DNA of 64,000 nt from Microlunatus flavus (GTDB lineage Bacteria; Actinomycetota; Actinomycetes; Propionibacteriales; Propionibacteriaceae). The position numbers and the translations under genes are program-made. The notes beneath the pieces are model-generated. The model was not told where the DNA came from, made no database searches, and saw nothing but the letters and a program-made list of their open reading frames with translations. The DNA is taken from contig NZ_FOFA01000004.1 of NCBI RefSeq assembly GCF_900110855.1, positions 1 through 64,000 of the forward strand, written 5' to 3'. Shown here in pieces: positions 42,313-50,470 of the stretch (positions are counted from its first letter, which is position 1; each line of letters opens with the position of its first letter).

Positions 42313-44295
42313 ATGACGGTCTTCCACGTCGCCACCACCGGCACCGACGCCGCCGACGGCTCGGCGGAGCAGCCCTTCCGCACGATCAACCGCGCGGCCG
42401 CCGCGGCGCACCCCGGCGACACCGTCCGCGTGCACGCCGGCGAGTACCGCGAGTGGGTCGTCCCCCGTCGCGGCGGGCTGGGCGAGAACCGCCGCATCAC
42501 CTACGAGGCCGCCGAGGGCGAGCACGTGGTGGTCAAGGGCTCGGAGCGCGTCACCGGCTGGGAGCAGGTCGGCGGTCCGGTGTGGCGGGCGCGCGTGGAC
42601 AACGCGCTCTTCGGCGACTTCAACCCCTACGTCGAGGAGATCGACGGCGACTGGATCGTGCGCCCCGAGCGCGACTCGCCGCGCCAGCACCTCGGCGAGG
42701 TCTACCTCGACGGCGTCGCCTTCTCCGAGGTGGCCACCGTGGGCGAGGTCGGCCAGCCGGAGCGCCGGACCGAGGTGACGGACCACTGGACGGGCATCCC
42801 GCAGCCGGTCGCCGACCCCGACCAGACGCAGCGCGTGTGGCACGCGGCGGTCGACGACGACGTCACGACGATCACCGCCAACTTCGGCGACGCCGACCCC
42901 AACGCGCGCCTGGTCGAGATCAACGTGCGCCGCTCGGTCTTCTACCCCACCCAGCACCACCTCGACTGGATCACCGTCCGCGGCTTCGAGCTCGCGCAGG
43001 CCGCGTGCCCGTGGACGCCGCCGACGGCGGACCAGCCCGGCCTGATCGGCCCCAACTGGGCCAAGGGCTGGGTCATCGAGGACAACGACATCCACGACGC
43101 CAAGTGCTCGGCCGTCTCCCTGGGCAAGGAGGCGTCGACCGGCCACAACTTCTCGACGACGCGCCTGGACAAGCCCGGCTACCAGTACCAGCTGGAGTCG
43201 GTCTTCTCCGCCGAGCAGATCGGCTGGGACGCCGAGCACATCGGTTCGCACGTCGTGCGCCGCAACCACATCCACGACTGCGGGCAGAACGGCGTCGTCG
43301 GCCACCTGGGCTGCGTGTTCTCGACCATCGAGGACAACCACATCCACCACATCGCCACGCGCCGGCAGTACTACGGCTACGAGATCGGCGGCATCAAGCT
43401 GCACGCCGCGATCGACGTCGACATCCGGCACAACTACATCCACGACTGCTCGCTCGGCACCTGGCTGGACTGGGAGACGCAGGGCACGCGCGTCTCGCGC
43501 AACGTCTTCGCCCACAACAGCCGCGACCTCTTCGTCGAGGTGAGCCACGGCCCGTACGTCGTCGACCACAACGTCTTCGCCTCCCCCGTCTCGGTCGAGT
43601 CGTTCAGCCAGGGCGGCGCCTACGTCGGCAACGTCCTGTGCGGCTCGCTGCGCCTGGAGAAGGTCATGGACCGCGCCACGCCGTACCACCGCGCGCACAG
43701 CACGCAGGTCGCCGGCTACGCCGTCATCTACGGCGCCGACGACCGCTGGATCGGCAACCTGTTCCTCGACGGGCAGGGCGAGGAGGCGTACGGCCACGGC
43801 GCGGAGTTCAACCCGCGCTACGGCTACGGCACCGCCCTCTACGACGGCCACCCGACGAGCTTCGCCGACTACCTCGGCCTGATCGACGCGCAGCCGCCGG
43901 GCGACCACGACCGCTACCCGGGCGTCCCGCAGCCGGCCTACGTCCGCTCGAACGTCTACGCCGGGCAGGCCAAGGCCTTCGAGGGCGAGCCGGACGCGCT
44001 GGTGCTCGACGGCACGGTCTCGGTGCGCGTCGTCGTCGAGACGGGCGCCGAGGGCGACCAGGTGTTCCTCGAGACCGACCTGCCGGAGGGGTTCCTCGGC
44101 ACGCAGGTCGGGGTCGTCACGGGCGCCGACCTCGAGCACGTGCGCTTCGCCGGGCTCGAGTTCGAGGAGCGCGACGGCAGCCCGGTCGTGATCGACGTCG
44201 ACCTCCTCGGCGAGCGGAAGGAGCCGGGGCGGACCTACCCCGCGTTCCCGGTCTCGGGGGTCGGCACCGGCACCGCGCGCACGCGCGTCTGGTGA
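42313..44295 (+). CDS. GH120 beta-xylosidase (parallel beta-helix)
   Basis: The 660-residue cytoplasmic protein (no signal) is recognised by close similarity to my recollection of Thermoanaerobacterium XylC: FHVATTGTD, GDTVRVHAGEYREWV, RRITYEAAEGE, INVRRSVFYP, WTPPTADQPGLIGPNW, HDAKCSAVSLGKEASTGHN, and AAIDVDIRHNYIHDCSLG. Asp386 (in WLDWE) and Glu409 (in FVEVSHG) match the nucleophile and acid/base with the same 23-residue spacing as XylC D382 and E405. GH120 enzymes release xylose from the non-reducing end of xylo-oligosaccharides. It follows the repeat cluster after xylA and ends at a hairpin, so it probably has its own promoter or reads through weakly. Confidence 0.88.
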   Translation: MTVFHVATTGTDAADGSAEQPFRTINRAAAAAHPGDTVRVHAGEYREWVVPRRGGLGENRRITYEAAEGEHVVVKGSERVTGWEQVGGPVWRARVDNALFGDFNPYVEEIDGDWIVRPERDSPRQHLGEVYLDGVAFSEVATVGEVGQPERRTEVTDHWTGIPQPVADPDQTQRVWHAAVDDDVTTITANFGDADPNARLVEINVRRSVFYPTQHHLDWITVRGFELAQAACPWTPPTADQPGLIGPNWAKGWVIEDNDIHDAKCSAVSLGKEASTGHNFSTTRLDKPGYQYQLESVFSAEQIGWDAEHIGSHVVRRNHIHDCGQNGVVGHLGCVFSTIEDNHIHHIATRRQYYGYEIGGIKLHAAIDVDIRHNYIHDCSLGTWLDWETQGTRVSRNVFAHNSRDLFVEVSHGPYVVDHNVFASPVSVESFSQGGAYVGNVLCGSLRLEKVMDRATPYHRAHSTQVAGYAVIYGADDRWIGNLFLDGQGEEAYGHGAEFNPRYGYGTALYDGHPTSFADYLGLIDAQPPGDHDRYPGVPQPAYVRSNVYAGQAKAFEGEPDALVLDGTVSVRVVVETGAEGDQVFLETDLPEGFLGTQVGVVTGADLEHVRFAGLEFEERDGSPVVIDVDLLGERKEPGRTYPAFPVSGVGTGTARTRVW

Positions 44296-44300
44296 CCCGG

Positions 44301-44337
44301 CCGGGGCCCCGTCCCACGCTGCTGGACGGGGCCCCGG
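44301..44337 (+). terminator. Terminator after the GH120 gene
   Basis: CCGGGGCCCCGTCC (44301-44314) pairs perfectly with GGACGGGGCCCCGG (44324-44337) across a 9-nt loop. It starts 5 nt after the stop codon and separates the xyl locus from pdxST. Confidence 0.78.
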
Positions 44338-44392
44338 TCGTCGGTGCCGCTCCTAGACTTGCCCGGTTGGTCGGGCGAGCAGGGAGAGACGG

Positions 44393-45298
44393 ATGAGCGA
44401 GAGCACGAACGGCGCCGCACAGGTCGGCACGGACCGCGTCAAGCGGGGCATGGCCGACATGCTCAAGGGCGGCGTGATCATGGACGTGGTCGACGCCGAG
44501 CAGGCCAAGATCGCCGAGGACGCCGGCGCGGTCGCGGTGATGGCGCTCGAGCGGGTCCCCGCCGACATCCGCGCCCAGGGCGGCGTCGCCCGGATGAGCG
44601 ACCCGGACATGATCGACGGGATCATCGACGCCGTCTCGATCCCCGTCATGGCCAAGGCGCGCATCGGCCACTTCGTCGAGGCTGCTGTCCTGCAGTCCCT
44701 CGGCGTGGACTACGTCGACGAGTCCGAGGTCCTCACCCCGGCCGACTATGCGCACCACATCGACAAGTGGGCCTTCACGGTCCCCTTCGTCTGCGGCGCG
44801 ACCAACCTCGGCGAGGCCCTGCGCCGCATCTCCGAGGGCGCGGCGATGATCCGCTCCAAGGGCGAGGCCGGCACCGGCGACGTCTCCAACGCCACCACGC
44901 ACATGCGCACGATCCGCGCCGAGATGCGCCGCCTGCAGAACCTGTCCAAGGACGAGCTCTACGTCGCGGCCAAGGAGCTCCAGGCCCCGTACGCGCTCGT
45001 CGCCGAGGTCGCCGAGACCGGCAAGCTGCCCGTCGTCCTCTTCACCGCGGGCGGCATCGCGACCCCGGCCGACGCGGCGATGATGATGCAGCTCGGCGCC
45101 GAGGGCGTCTTCGTCGGCTCGGGCATCTTCAAGTCCGGCAACCCCGCGCAGCGCGCCGCCGCCATCGTCGCGGCCACGACGTTCCACGACGACCCCGGGA
45201 TGATCGCCAAGGTGTCGCGCGGTCTCGGCGAGGCCATGGTCGGCATCAACGTCGACGACGTCCCCGAGCCGCACCGCCTCGCCCAGCGCGGCTGGTGA
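44393..45298 (+). CDS. pdxS: Pyridoxal 5'-phosphate synthase subunit PdxS
   Basis: The 301-residue TIM-barrel synthase makes PLP from ribose 5-phosphate, glyceraldehyde 3-phosphate and ammonia supplied by PdxT. Conserved elements: [41 protein letters not shown] with the Schiff-base Asp/Lys region, [25 protein letters not shown], and [23 protein letters not shown]. The start is ATG with AGGGAGA upstream. Its stop overlaps the pdxT start by 4 nt. Confidence 0.97.
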   Translation: MSESTNGAAQVGTDRVKRGMADMLKGGVIMDVVDAEQAKIAEDAGAVAVMALERVPADIRAQGGVARMSDPDMIDGIIDAVSIPVMAKARIGHFVEAAVLQSLGVDYVDESEVLTPADYAHHIDKWAFTVPFVCGATNLGEALRRISEGAAMIRSKGEAGTGDVSNATTHMRTIRAEMRRLQNLSKDELYVAAKELQAPYALVAEVAETGKLPVVLFTAGGIATPADAAMMMQLGAEGVFVGSGIFKSGNPAQRAAAIVAATTFHDDPGMIAKVSRGLGEAMVGINVDDVPEPHRLAQRGW

Positions 45299-45915
45299 CG
45301 CTGCTCGAGGCCAGCCCCGGGCAGTCCCTCGTGGGACCGGCGCACGGCCCGCTCGTGGGCGTCCTCGCGCTGCAGGGCGACGTGGTCGACCACCAGCGGG
45401 TGCTCACCTCGGTCGGCGCCCGGACGCGCAGGGTCCGCCGTCCTGAGGAGCTCGTCGGCCTCGACGGCCTCGTGGTCCCCGGCGGCGAGTCCAGCGTCAT
45501 CGACCGGCTCTCGCGCCGCTTCGCCCTGCGGGAACCCCTGGTCGCCGCCCTGCGCGCCGGGCTGCCCGCGTACGGCTCCTGCGCCGGGATGATCATGCTC
45601 GCCGACGCGCTCGTCGACGGCCTGCCCGACCAGCAGACCTTCGGCGGGCTGGACGTCACCGTGCGGCGCAACGCGTTCGGGCGTCAGGTCGACTCGTTCG
45701 AGACCGACATCGACCTCACCGGCGTCGACGGCCTCGTGCACGCGGTGTTCATCCGCGCGCCCTGGGTCGAGCGCACCGGCGACGGGGTCGAGGTGCTGGC
45801 GACCGCGGCCGGCCACCCGGTCGCCGTCCGCCAGGGCCCGCTGCTCGCCACGTCGTTCCACCCCGAGGCGACCGGCGACACCCGCGTGCACGGTCTCTTC
45901 GTCGCAAGCCTGTAG
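45295..45915 (+). CDS. pdxT: PLP synthase glutaminase subunit PdxT
   Basis: The 206-residue class I glutaminase delivers ammonia to Pdx[44 protein letters not shown] (nucleophile Cys), [17 protein letters not shown], and SFHPEATGD (His-Glu pair) are all present. The GTG start overlaps the pdxS stop (GTGA), giving coupled translation. There is a short N-terminal extension before VGVLALQG. Confidence 0.96.
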   Translation: MTLLEASPGQSLVGPAHGPLVGVLALQGDVVDHQRVLTSVGARTRRVRRPEELVGLDGLVVPGGESSVIDRLSRRFALREPLVAALRAGLPAYGSCAGMIMLADALVDGLPDQQTFGGLDVTVRRNAFGRQVDSFETDIDLTGVDGLVHAVFIRAPWVERTGDGVEVLATAAGHPVAVRQGPLLATSFHPEATGDTRVHGLFVASL

Positions 45916-46101
45916 CGCCGCCGCACGGCCGGAGAACCTGCACCTGGTGGTCGCCGACCCGGGTCCTCGGCGGTGACCCACCGCTCTGCTCAGGATCCGT
46001 GGACCTCGAGCTGCGCGACGCGCGCCGGTTCGACCGCTGCGACCACGTCCGGCTCGTCCACGTCCCGCGTCGCCGACGCTCCCCGGTCCTCGGTCGGAGG
46101 G

Positions 46102-46731
46102 TCAGACCGCGTACGAGCGGATCAGCTCGATCGTCGAGTCCAGGGCGACCTCGAGCGGCACGGTGGTCCGGCGCGTCTGGGTGAGCAGCAGCCCGCCCTG
46201 GAGGGCGGCGAGCAGGGCCAGCGCGAGGCGGTCGGTGTCGGTCCCCTCCTGCAGCAGACCGCGCTCGCGCATCGTGGCCAGGCCCGAGCGGATCGGCGCC
46301 TCCCACTGCTCGAAGCCGGCGACCAGGTCCTCGCGCGCCTCGGGGTCCTCGTCGGCCAGCTCGGAGGCGATCGACCCGATCGGGCAGCCGCCGGCGCAGT
46401 GGCGCGAGCGCTGCAGCGTCACCAGCCGGTCCCGCCAGCGGCCCAGCGCCTCGAAGCTGTCGAGGGCGTCGAGCTCGGGTCGCTGAGTCGCGAGCACCGC
46501 CTCGGTCTGGTGGGCGATGACGGCCCGCATCAGCGCCTGCTTGTCGCCGAAGTAGTGGTAGAGCTGCGAGGCGCTCACCCCCGCCTCGCGCTGGATGTCC
46601 TCGACGCCGGTCCGGGTGACGCCGTGGGCGAAGACGAGCGTCGAGGCGGCCTCGACGATGCGGGCCCGCGTCGCCTCCCCCTTCGGGGTCAGCCGGTGCG
46701 AGGAGGGCCGCGGGACGGCGGACGTGCTCAT
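46102..46731 (-). CDS. TetR-family regulator, divergent from an SDR gene
   Basis: The 209-residue regulator has the TetR HTH at about residues 17-63 (ARIVEAASTLVFAHGVTRTGVEDIQREAGVSASQLYHYFGDKQALM). The C-terminal part contains RHCAGGCPIGSIASELADED, a Cys-containing segment of a TetR subgroup whose members often respond to electrophiles or quinones. ATG 46731 is chosen. Between it and the divergent SDR gene are two TGGAG-N6-CTCCA palindromes that are its likely operators. Confidence 0.9.
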   Translation of the reverse strand: MSTSAVPRPSSHRLTPKGEATRARIVEAASTLVFAHGVTRTGVEDIQREAGVSASQLYHYFGDKQALMRAVIAHQTEAVLATQRPELDALDSFEALGRWRDRLVTLQRSRHCAGGCPIGSIASELADEDPEAREDLVAGFEQWEAPIRSGLATMRERGLLQEGTDTDRLALALLAALQGGLLLTQTRRTTVPLEVALDSTIELIRSYAV

Positions 46732-46751
46732 GGAGCGAGGGTAGCCGACTT

Positions 46752-46800
46752 TGGAGTGGTGTCTCCAGAAACTTCCGACCATTCTGGAGCGATCACTCCA
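46752..46800. promoter_or_regulatory. Two TGGAG-N6-CTCCA operators between tetR and SDR
   Basis: TGGAGTGGTGTCTCCA (46752-46767) and TGGAGCGATCACTCCA (46785-46800) share arms TGGAG and CTCCA and are 33 bp apart centre to centre, about three helical turns, on the same DNA face. They sit between divergent starts 46731 and 46815. Confidence 0.7.
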
Positions 46801-46814
46801 CCGAAGGGAACCTC

Positions 46815-47564
46815 ATGACCACCGACCTCCTCGGGCGCACCGCGCTCGTCACCGGCGCGACCAGCGGCATCGGCCGCGCGGTCGCGCTCACCCTCGCCGC
46901 CCGCGGCGCCCATGTCGTCGTCTCGGGACGGGACGCCGAGCGCGGCGACGCCACCGTGGCCGCCGTCCGCGCCGCGCGGGGCACGGCGGACTTCGTCGCC
47001 GCCGACCTCACCGACGCGGCCAGCGCTCGGGAGCTGGCCCGGCGCGCGACCGAGCTGGGCGACGGTCACGTCGACGTGCTCGTCAACAGCGCGGGGATCT
47101 TCCCCTTCGGGCCGACCGCGGAGACGACCCCGGAGGACGTCGACCGGGTGCTGGCCGTGAACGTGACCGCGCCGTACTTCCTCGTCGCCGCGCTCGCCCC
47201 CGCGATGGCCGCGCGCGGGAACGGTGCGGTCGTCAACGTGACGACGATGGTGGCGGAGTTCGGCGCCGCCGGCATGGGCCTCTACGGCGCGAGCAAGGCC
47301 GCGCTCGTCCTGCTCACCAAGTCCTGGGCCGCGGAGTTCGGCCCGTCCGGCGTACGGGTCAACGCCGTGAGCCCGGGCCCGACGCGCACCGAGGGCACCG
47401 CCGCCATGGGTGAGGCGCTCGACCAGCTGGCCGCCGCCGGGCCCGCGGGGCGGCCTGGGCAGCCGGAGGAGATCGCCGAGGCGGTCGCGTTCCTCGTCGG
47501 CGACGCGGCGAGCTTCGTCCACGGCGCCGTGCTGCCCGTCGACGGCGGGCGCACAGCGGTCTGA
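46815..47564 (+). CDS. Short-chain dehydrogenase/reductase
   Basis: The 249-residue classical SDR has TGATSGIGRAVALTLAARGA (cofactor loop), VLVNSAGIFP, and the active site LYGASKAALVLLTKS (Tyr-x3-Lys). It ends VDGGRTAV. It probably oxidises or reduces an alcohol/ketone with NAD(P); substrate unknown. ATG 46815 has GAAGGGA upstream. Expression is probably controlled by the divergent TetR through the paired palindromes. Confidence 0.9.
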   Translation: MTTDLLGRTALVTGATSGIGRAVALTLAARGAHVVVSGRDAERGDATVAAVRAARGTADFVAADLTDAASARELARRATELGDGHVDVLVNSAGIFPFGPTAETTPEDVDRVLAVNVTAPYFLVAALAPAMAARGNGAVVNVTTMVAEFGAAGMGLYGASKAALVLLTKSWAAEFGPSGVRVNAVSPGPTRTEGTAAMGEALDQLAAAGPAGRPGQPEEIAEAVAFLVGDAASFVHGAVLPVDGGRTAV

Positions 47565-47612
47565 CCGGCACCAGCCGGGCGTGCCCGCCGGACCGGCGGA
47601 CACGCCTCGGGG

Positions 47613-48356
47613 TCAGCGGGTCGCGGCCAGGCCCGCGATCTGCTCGTGCACCCACGGGTAGAGCTCCTCCGCCGGCGTCGAGAGGCGCGTCTTGAGGTCG
47701 CGCGTGGTCCCGTCGGCCAGCACCTCCAGCGTGCCGTCGCCGACCGCGTCGTACGCCTGCGCGACGACGCTCGCGGCGGTGACCTTGGGGACGTCCCAGC
47801 CCGCCGTCATCGGGGTGTCGATCATGCCGACGAGCAGCCCGACGACCTGGGTGCCCTGGCCCTCCAGCTGCAGGCGCAACGCGTTCGTGGCCGACCACAT
47901 CGCCGCCTTCGACGCGGCGTAGCCGGTGGGCATGCTGATCCAGGCAGCCGCGGACAGGATGTTCAGGAGGGTGCCGCCGCCGTTCGCCCCGAGCACCGGG
48001 GCGAAGGCGTTGCTGAGACGCAGGGTGCCGAAGAAGTTGGTCTCGAAGATGCGCCGCAGCTCCTCCTCGGGGCCGGTGATCGTGTCGTCCGACGGGGCGA
48101 TCGCCGCGTTGTTGATCAGCACGTCGACGTCCGGCGCGGCGGCGACCGCGCGCGCCGGCGCCTCGGGGTCGGTGAGGTCGAGGTCGAGGGCCACGACCCG
48201 CGGGTCGTCCCAGCTCCGCGTCGAGCGGGCGGCGGCGTACACCTTGGCCGCACCGCGTTCCAGACCCTGCGCGACGAACTGCTCGCCGAGCCCTCCGTTG
48301 GCACCGGTCACCAGGACGTGACGACCGCTGAGTGATGTCGAGCGGGGTGACTGCAT
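47613..48356 (-). CDS. Short-chain dehydrogenase/reductase, divergent from a TetR gene
   Basis: The 247-residue SDR has VTGANGGLGEQFVAQGLERGA, VDVLINNAAIAP, and the active site GYAASKAAMWSATNAL. After the core comes a variable C-terminus with VGMIDTPMTAG. It resembles the SDR type often found next to a TetR regulator. The ATG at 48356 faces the TetR gene at 48438 across 81 bp that contain two GGGGA/CTCCCC palindromes. It is convergent with the SDR gene at 46815, 48 bp between stops. Confidence 0.88.
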   Translation of the reverse strand: MQSPRSTSLSGRHVLVTGANGGLGEQFVAQGLERGAAKVYAAARSTRSWDDPRVVALDLDLTDPEAPARAVAAAPDVDVLINNAAIAPSDDTITGPEEELRRIFETNFFGTLRLSNAFAPVLGANGGGTLLNILSAAAWISMPTGYAASKAAMWSATNALRLQLEGQGTQVVGLLVGMIDTPMTAGWDVPKVTAASVVAQAYDAVGDGTLEVLADGTTRDLKTRLSTPAEELYPWVHEQIAGLAATR

Positions 48357-48375
48357 CTAGACTCCTTGACTAAGT

Positions 48376-48414
48376 GGGGAACTCCCCCAGAAGCAGTATG
48401 TGGGGACACTCCCC
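48376..48414. promoter_or_regulatory. Two GGGGA/CTCCCC operators between SDR and tetR
   Basis: GGGGAACTCCCC (48376-48387) and GGGGACACTCCCC (48402-48414) share arms GGGGA and TCCCC about 26 bp apart. A TTGACT -35-like hexamer (48366-48371) abuts the first. The likely ligand is the downstream TetR protein. Confidence 0.65.
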
Positions 48415-48437
48415 GTTTGTTCAAGGAGGGTGGGCCC

Positions 48438-49013
48438 ATGGCGTCCGTCACAGGGACCGCGCGTCCGCTGCGCGCCGACGCCCGCCGCAACCGGGACGCG
48501 ATCATCACGGCGGCGCGCGAGGCCTTCGAGGCGGACGGCGTGCTGACGCCGCTCGACGCCGTCGCCACCCGGGCCGGGGTCGGCAACGCCACGCTCTACC
48601 GGAACTTCCCCACCCGCGACGACCTGCTCGCCGAGGTCATGCAGGCCGAGCTGGTCGACGCGTTCGCGGAGGCGGACGAGCTGGCGCGCACGCTGCCGCC
48701 GCGCGAGGCCCTGACGCAGTGGCTCGTCCGCCTGGCCTGGCAGCTGCGGATCTGGCACGACCTGCCCTACTGCCTGGCCAACGCCCACGCCGGCGCGGAC
48801 TCCCCCGTCAGCTCGACCTGCAACCCGGTCCACCTGCGCCTCGACGCGTTCCTCGACGCCGCCCGCGCCTCCGGCGACCTGCACGCCGACGTCGACGGCG
48901 CGACGCTGTACGAGCTCGTGCTCGCCGTCTCGTGGGCCACCGACCGTTTCCACGACGACCAGGACGCCGCCCGGCGCCGTGTCCTGCTCACCAGCGCCGG
49001 ACTGTTCGCTTAG
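48438..49013 (+). CDS. TetR-family regulator upstream of an MFS exporter
   Basis: The 191-residue regulator has an HTH at about residues 13-57 (RDAIITAAREAFEADGVLTPLDAVATRAGVGNATLYRNFPTRDDLL). This is the TetR subgroup with GVGNATLYRNFP, often governing SDR or MFS genes. ATG 48438 has AAGGAGGG upstream and follows paired palindromes. It reads toward the MFS gene, 218 bp away, which contains a hairpin. It likely represses both the divergent SDR gene and itself. Confidence 0.9.
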   Translation: MASVTGTARPLRADARRNRDAIITAAREAFEADGVLTPLDAVATRAGVGNATLYRNFPTRDDLLAEVMQAELVDAFAEADELARTLPPREALTQWLVRLAWQLRIWHDLPYCLANAHAGADSPVSSTCNPVHLRLDAFLDAARASGDLHADVDGATLYELVLAVSWATDRFHDDQDAARRRVLLTSAGLFA

Positions 49014-49188
49014 ATAGCGCAAGAAAGTCGCCCGGAACCGGGAAGGAATCCCGGCGGCCGGAGGTTGCCCGTTGCGGCGACGCACGAAACCAGAGCACGA
49101 CCACCCGCTCGTACGCCGCACCACCGCTCTCCGCACGGCCCGCCATCGTCCGCCGGGCACACGTCCCGACGTCTCGACCAGGCCTGCA

Positions 49189-49211
49189 CGCGCCGCCCCC
49201 CGGGCGGCGCG
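49189..49211 (+). terminator. Hairpin in the tetR-MFS gap (terminator or attenuator)
   Basis: CGCGCCGCCC (49189-49198) pairs with GGGCGGCGCG (49202-49211) around a 3-nt loop, ending just before the MFS ribosome binding site (AAGGAG). It may end the tetR transcript or control readthrough into the MFS gene. Confidence 0.45.
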
Positions 49212-49231
49212 CCCCCAAGGAGCTGAACCCC

Positions 49232-50449
49232 ATGACGAGCACCGCACCGGTCTCCGTCGCCCCCGCACCCGCACCCGCACCGGCGAACGCCACCGGGAGG
49301 ACCCGCTCGGGCTGGGCCGGCGTCATCGCGCTCATGGTCGCGGTCTTCACCCTCGTCACCAGCGAGTTCCTCCCCGCCAGCCTGCTGCCCCTGATGGCCG
49401 CCGACCTCGGCGTCTCCGAGGGCGTCGCCGGGCAGGTCGTCACCGCGACCGCGCTCGTGGGCATGGTCGCGGGCCCGTCGATGGCGCTGGTGTTCCCGCG
49501 CCTCGACCGCCGCCGCCTCATCATCGGGCTGCTGGTCCTCGCGGTGGTCTCCAACCTGCTGAGCGCGATCGCCCCGACGTACGCGGTCGTCGTCGTGTCG
49601 CGCCTGCTCCTCGGCGTCGCGCTCGCCGGCACCTGGTCGATGGCCCTCGCCGTCGCCTCCCAGCTCGTCCCGGCCGAGAAGCTCGGGCGCGCCATGTCGG
49701 TGGTCAACCTCGGCGTCTCCGCCGCCACCGTCGCCGCCGTCCCGCTCGGCGCGCTGATCAGCTCGTACTTCGGCTGGCGGGCCGTCTTCTGGGCCGTCGC
49801 GATCGCCACCGCCGCCGCCGTCGTCCTCTTCGTCGTCGCGATGCCGTCGATCCCGGCCGCGGCCAGCGACGGCATCCGCACGCTGCTGGCCGTGCTCCGG
49901 CGCCGCATCATCGTCCTGGGCCTGCTCGGCCTCGCGGTGATGATCGCCGGCCACTTCGGCAGCTACACGTTCATCCGCACCGCCGCCGAGGGCATGCCGA
50001 CGCTCACCCCCGCCCTGATCGCGGTCCTCCTCGCCGTCTACGGCGTCGGCGGCCTCGTCGGCAACGTCGTGGCCGGCCTCTTCGCCGACCGGCACCTCGG
50101 TGTCGTGATGGTGACGGTCCCGCTGCTGATGGCCCTGGCGATCGTCGGCTTCTCGCTCGCCGACGGTTCCGTGGTGCTCACCTTCGCCGCCGTCGCGGTC
50201 TGGGGCCTCGGCTTCGGCGGCATCCCGACCACGTCGCAGACCTGGGCGTCCCGCGCGGAGCCGGACCGCAAGGAGGCCGCCGGCGGGCTCTTCGTGGCGA
50301 ACTTCCAGCTCGCGATCGCGCTCGGCGCAGCCCTCGGCGGCGCCCTGCTCGACGGGTACGGCGTCCACACCGTCTTCGTCACCGGCGCCGTCGCCGTGGC
50401 CCTCGGCGGTGCGCTGTTCGCCTCGACACGCAGGCTCCTGCCGCACTGA
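49232..50449 (+). CDS. Major facilitator superfamily exporter (DHA1/AraJ-like)
   Basis: The 405-residue transporter has twelve predicted helices after a Pro/Ala-rich N-terminus. The first helices carry FTLVTSEFLPASLLPLMAADLGVSEGVAGQVVTATALVGMVAGPS (TSEF and motif D region) and RLDRRRLIIG (motif A). RTAAEGMPTLTPALI and WASRAEPDRKEAAGGLFVANFQLAIALGAALGG are typical of the AraJ/SotB sugar and drug efflux group. ATG 49232 has AAGGAG upstream. It probably belongs to the tetR regulon just upstream. Confidence 0.9.
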   Translation: MTSTAPVSVAPAPAPAPANATGRTRSGWAGVIALMVAVFTLVTSEFLPASLLPLMAADLGVSEGVAGQVVTATALVGMVAGPSMALVFPRLDRRRLIIGLLVLAVVSNLLSAIAPTYAVVVVSRLLLGVALAGTWSMALAVASQLVPAEKLGRAMSVVNLGVSAATVAAVPLGALISSYFGWRAVFWAVAIATAAAVVLFVVAMPSIPAAASDGIRTLLAVLRRRIIVLGLLGLAVMIAGHFGSYTFIRTAAEGMPTLTPALIAVLLAVYGVGGLVGNVVAGLFADRHLGVVMVTVPLLMALAIVGFSLADGSVVLTFAAVAVWGLGFGGIPTTSQTWASRAEPDRKEAAGGLFVANFQLAIALGAALGGALLDGYGVHTVFVTGAVAVALGGALFASTRRLLPH

Positions 50450-50470
50450 CCGAGGGTGCCGGGTCGTCGC

